Source of the DNA: an uncultured Clostridia bacterium
GTDB lineage: Bacteria > Bacillota > Clostridia > UBA1381
Reading direction: 5' to 3'
DNA: 6,324 bases
Assembly: GCA_934454035.1 (NCBI GenBank)
Contig: CAKSFY010000129.1
Span: 1 to 6,324 of the forward strand
Shown: positions 6,255 through 6,324 of the stretch, piece by piece
Numbering within the stretch: position 1 is the first letter of the stretch
Layout of the letters: each line of letters opens with the position of its first letter
Position numbers and translations under genes: made by a program
Notes under the pieces: model-generated
What the model saw: only the letters and a program-made list of their open reading frames with translations
The model's database searches: none
What the model was told of the DNA's origin: nothing

Positions 6255-6324
6255 ATGGTAAATGTAATAGGCGGCGGCTTGGCAGGATGTGAGGCAGCTT
6301 GGCAGCTTGCAAAAAAAGGAATAA
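6255..6324 (+). CDS. trmFO: tRNA U54 methyltransferase TrmFO (Gid), N-terminal fragment cut by window edge
   Basis: The last 70 bases encode 23 residues that begin M-V-N-V-I-G-G-G-L-A-G-C-E and continue A-A-W-Q-L-A-K-K-G. This is the FAD-binding Rossmann turn (G-x-G-x-x-G type) with the A-G-C-E-A-A-W-Q-L wording characteristic of TrmFO. TrmFO makes ribothymidine at position 54 of tRNA using methylenetetrahydrofolate and FAD. Placement straight after topA matches the Firmicutes order dprA-topA-trmFO (gid), which independently supports the call. GGAG at 6244-6247, inside the end of topA, lies 7 bases before the ATG, and the gap after the topA TGA is 4 bases, so the genes are likely co-transcribed and coupled. 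A second ATG at 6250 is in another frame and stops after three codons. Most of the gene lies outside the window. Confidence 0.9.
   Translation, partial: MVNVIGGGLAGCEAAWQLAKKGI

Noticed and set aside
1..6324. Search for insertion sequences, tRNAs, CRISPR repeats, attachment sites or defence genes
   Set aside because: Coding density is almost complete with housekeeping genes; no direct or inverted repeat of such type and no cloverleaf-like segment was found by reading.

Overview
The window reads as a compact chromosomal segment from a low-to-moderate GC member of the Bacillota, most likely class Clostridia. The reasons are A-rich purine-biased coding, strong GGAGG-type ribosome binding sites, the order dprA-topA-trmFO (a conserved arrangement in Firmicutes), and clustered M42 aminopeptidases. 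The assignment is inferred from gene content and style, not from a database match. All genes lie on the + strand. There is no intergenic stretch over about 60 bases, no RNA gene, no CRISPR array and no mobile element.

Left block (1-2938). Three M42-family metallo-aminopeptidases stand in tandem: the last 56 codons of one (1-171), a complete 342-residue one (156-1184) and a complete 324-residue one (1188-2162). A SpoU/TrmH-type RNA 2'-O-methyltransferase (2159-2938) follows. The junctions are a 16-base overlap, a 3-base gap and a 4-base ATGA overlap, so this looks like one translationally coupled transcript. Both complete peptidases keep the full set of dinuclear-metal ligands and the catalytic glutamate, yet they differ in informative places. 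They look like active but diverged paralogues, possibly subunits of a mixed peptidase complex.

Right block (2935-6324). A near-consensus housekeeping promoter (TTGACT, 17 bases, TATAAT) begins inside the stop codon of the methyltransferase gene and drives dprA (GTG start at 2999). Next come topA (4166-6250) and the first 23 codons of trmFO (6255 to the window edge). This block handles DNA and tRNA: single-strand DNA loading of RecA, relaxation of negative supercoils, and folate-dependent tRNA U54 methylation.

I see no clearly novel multi-gene system. The points most worth a second look are the three-paralogue M42 cluster and a long terminator-like hairpin inside the methyltransferase coding sequence.
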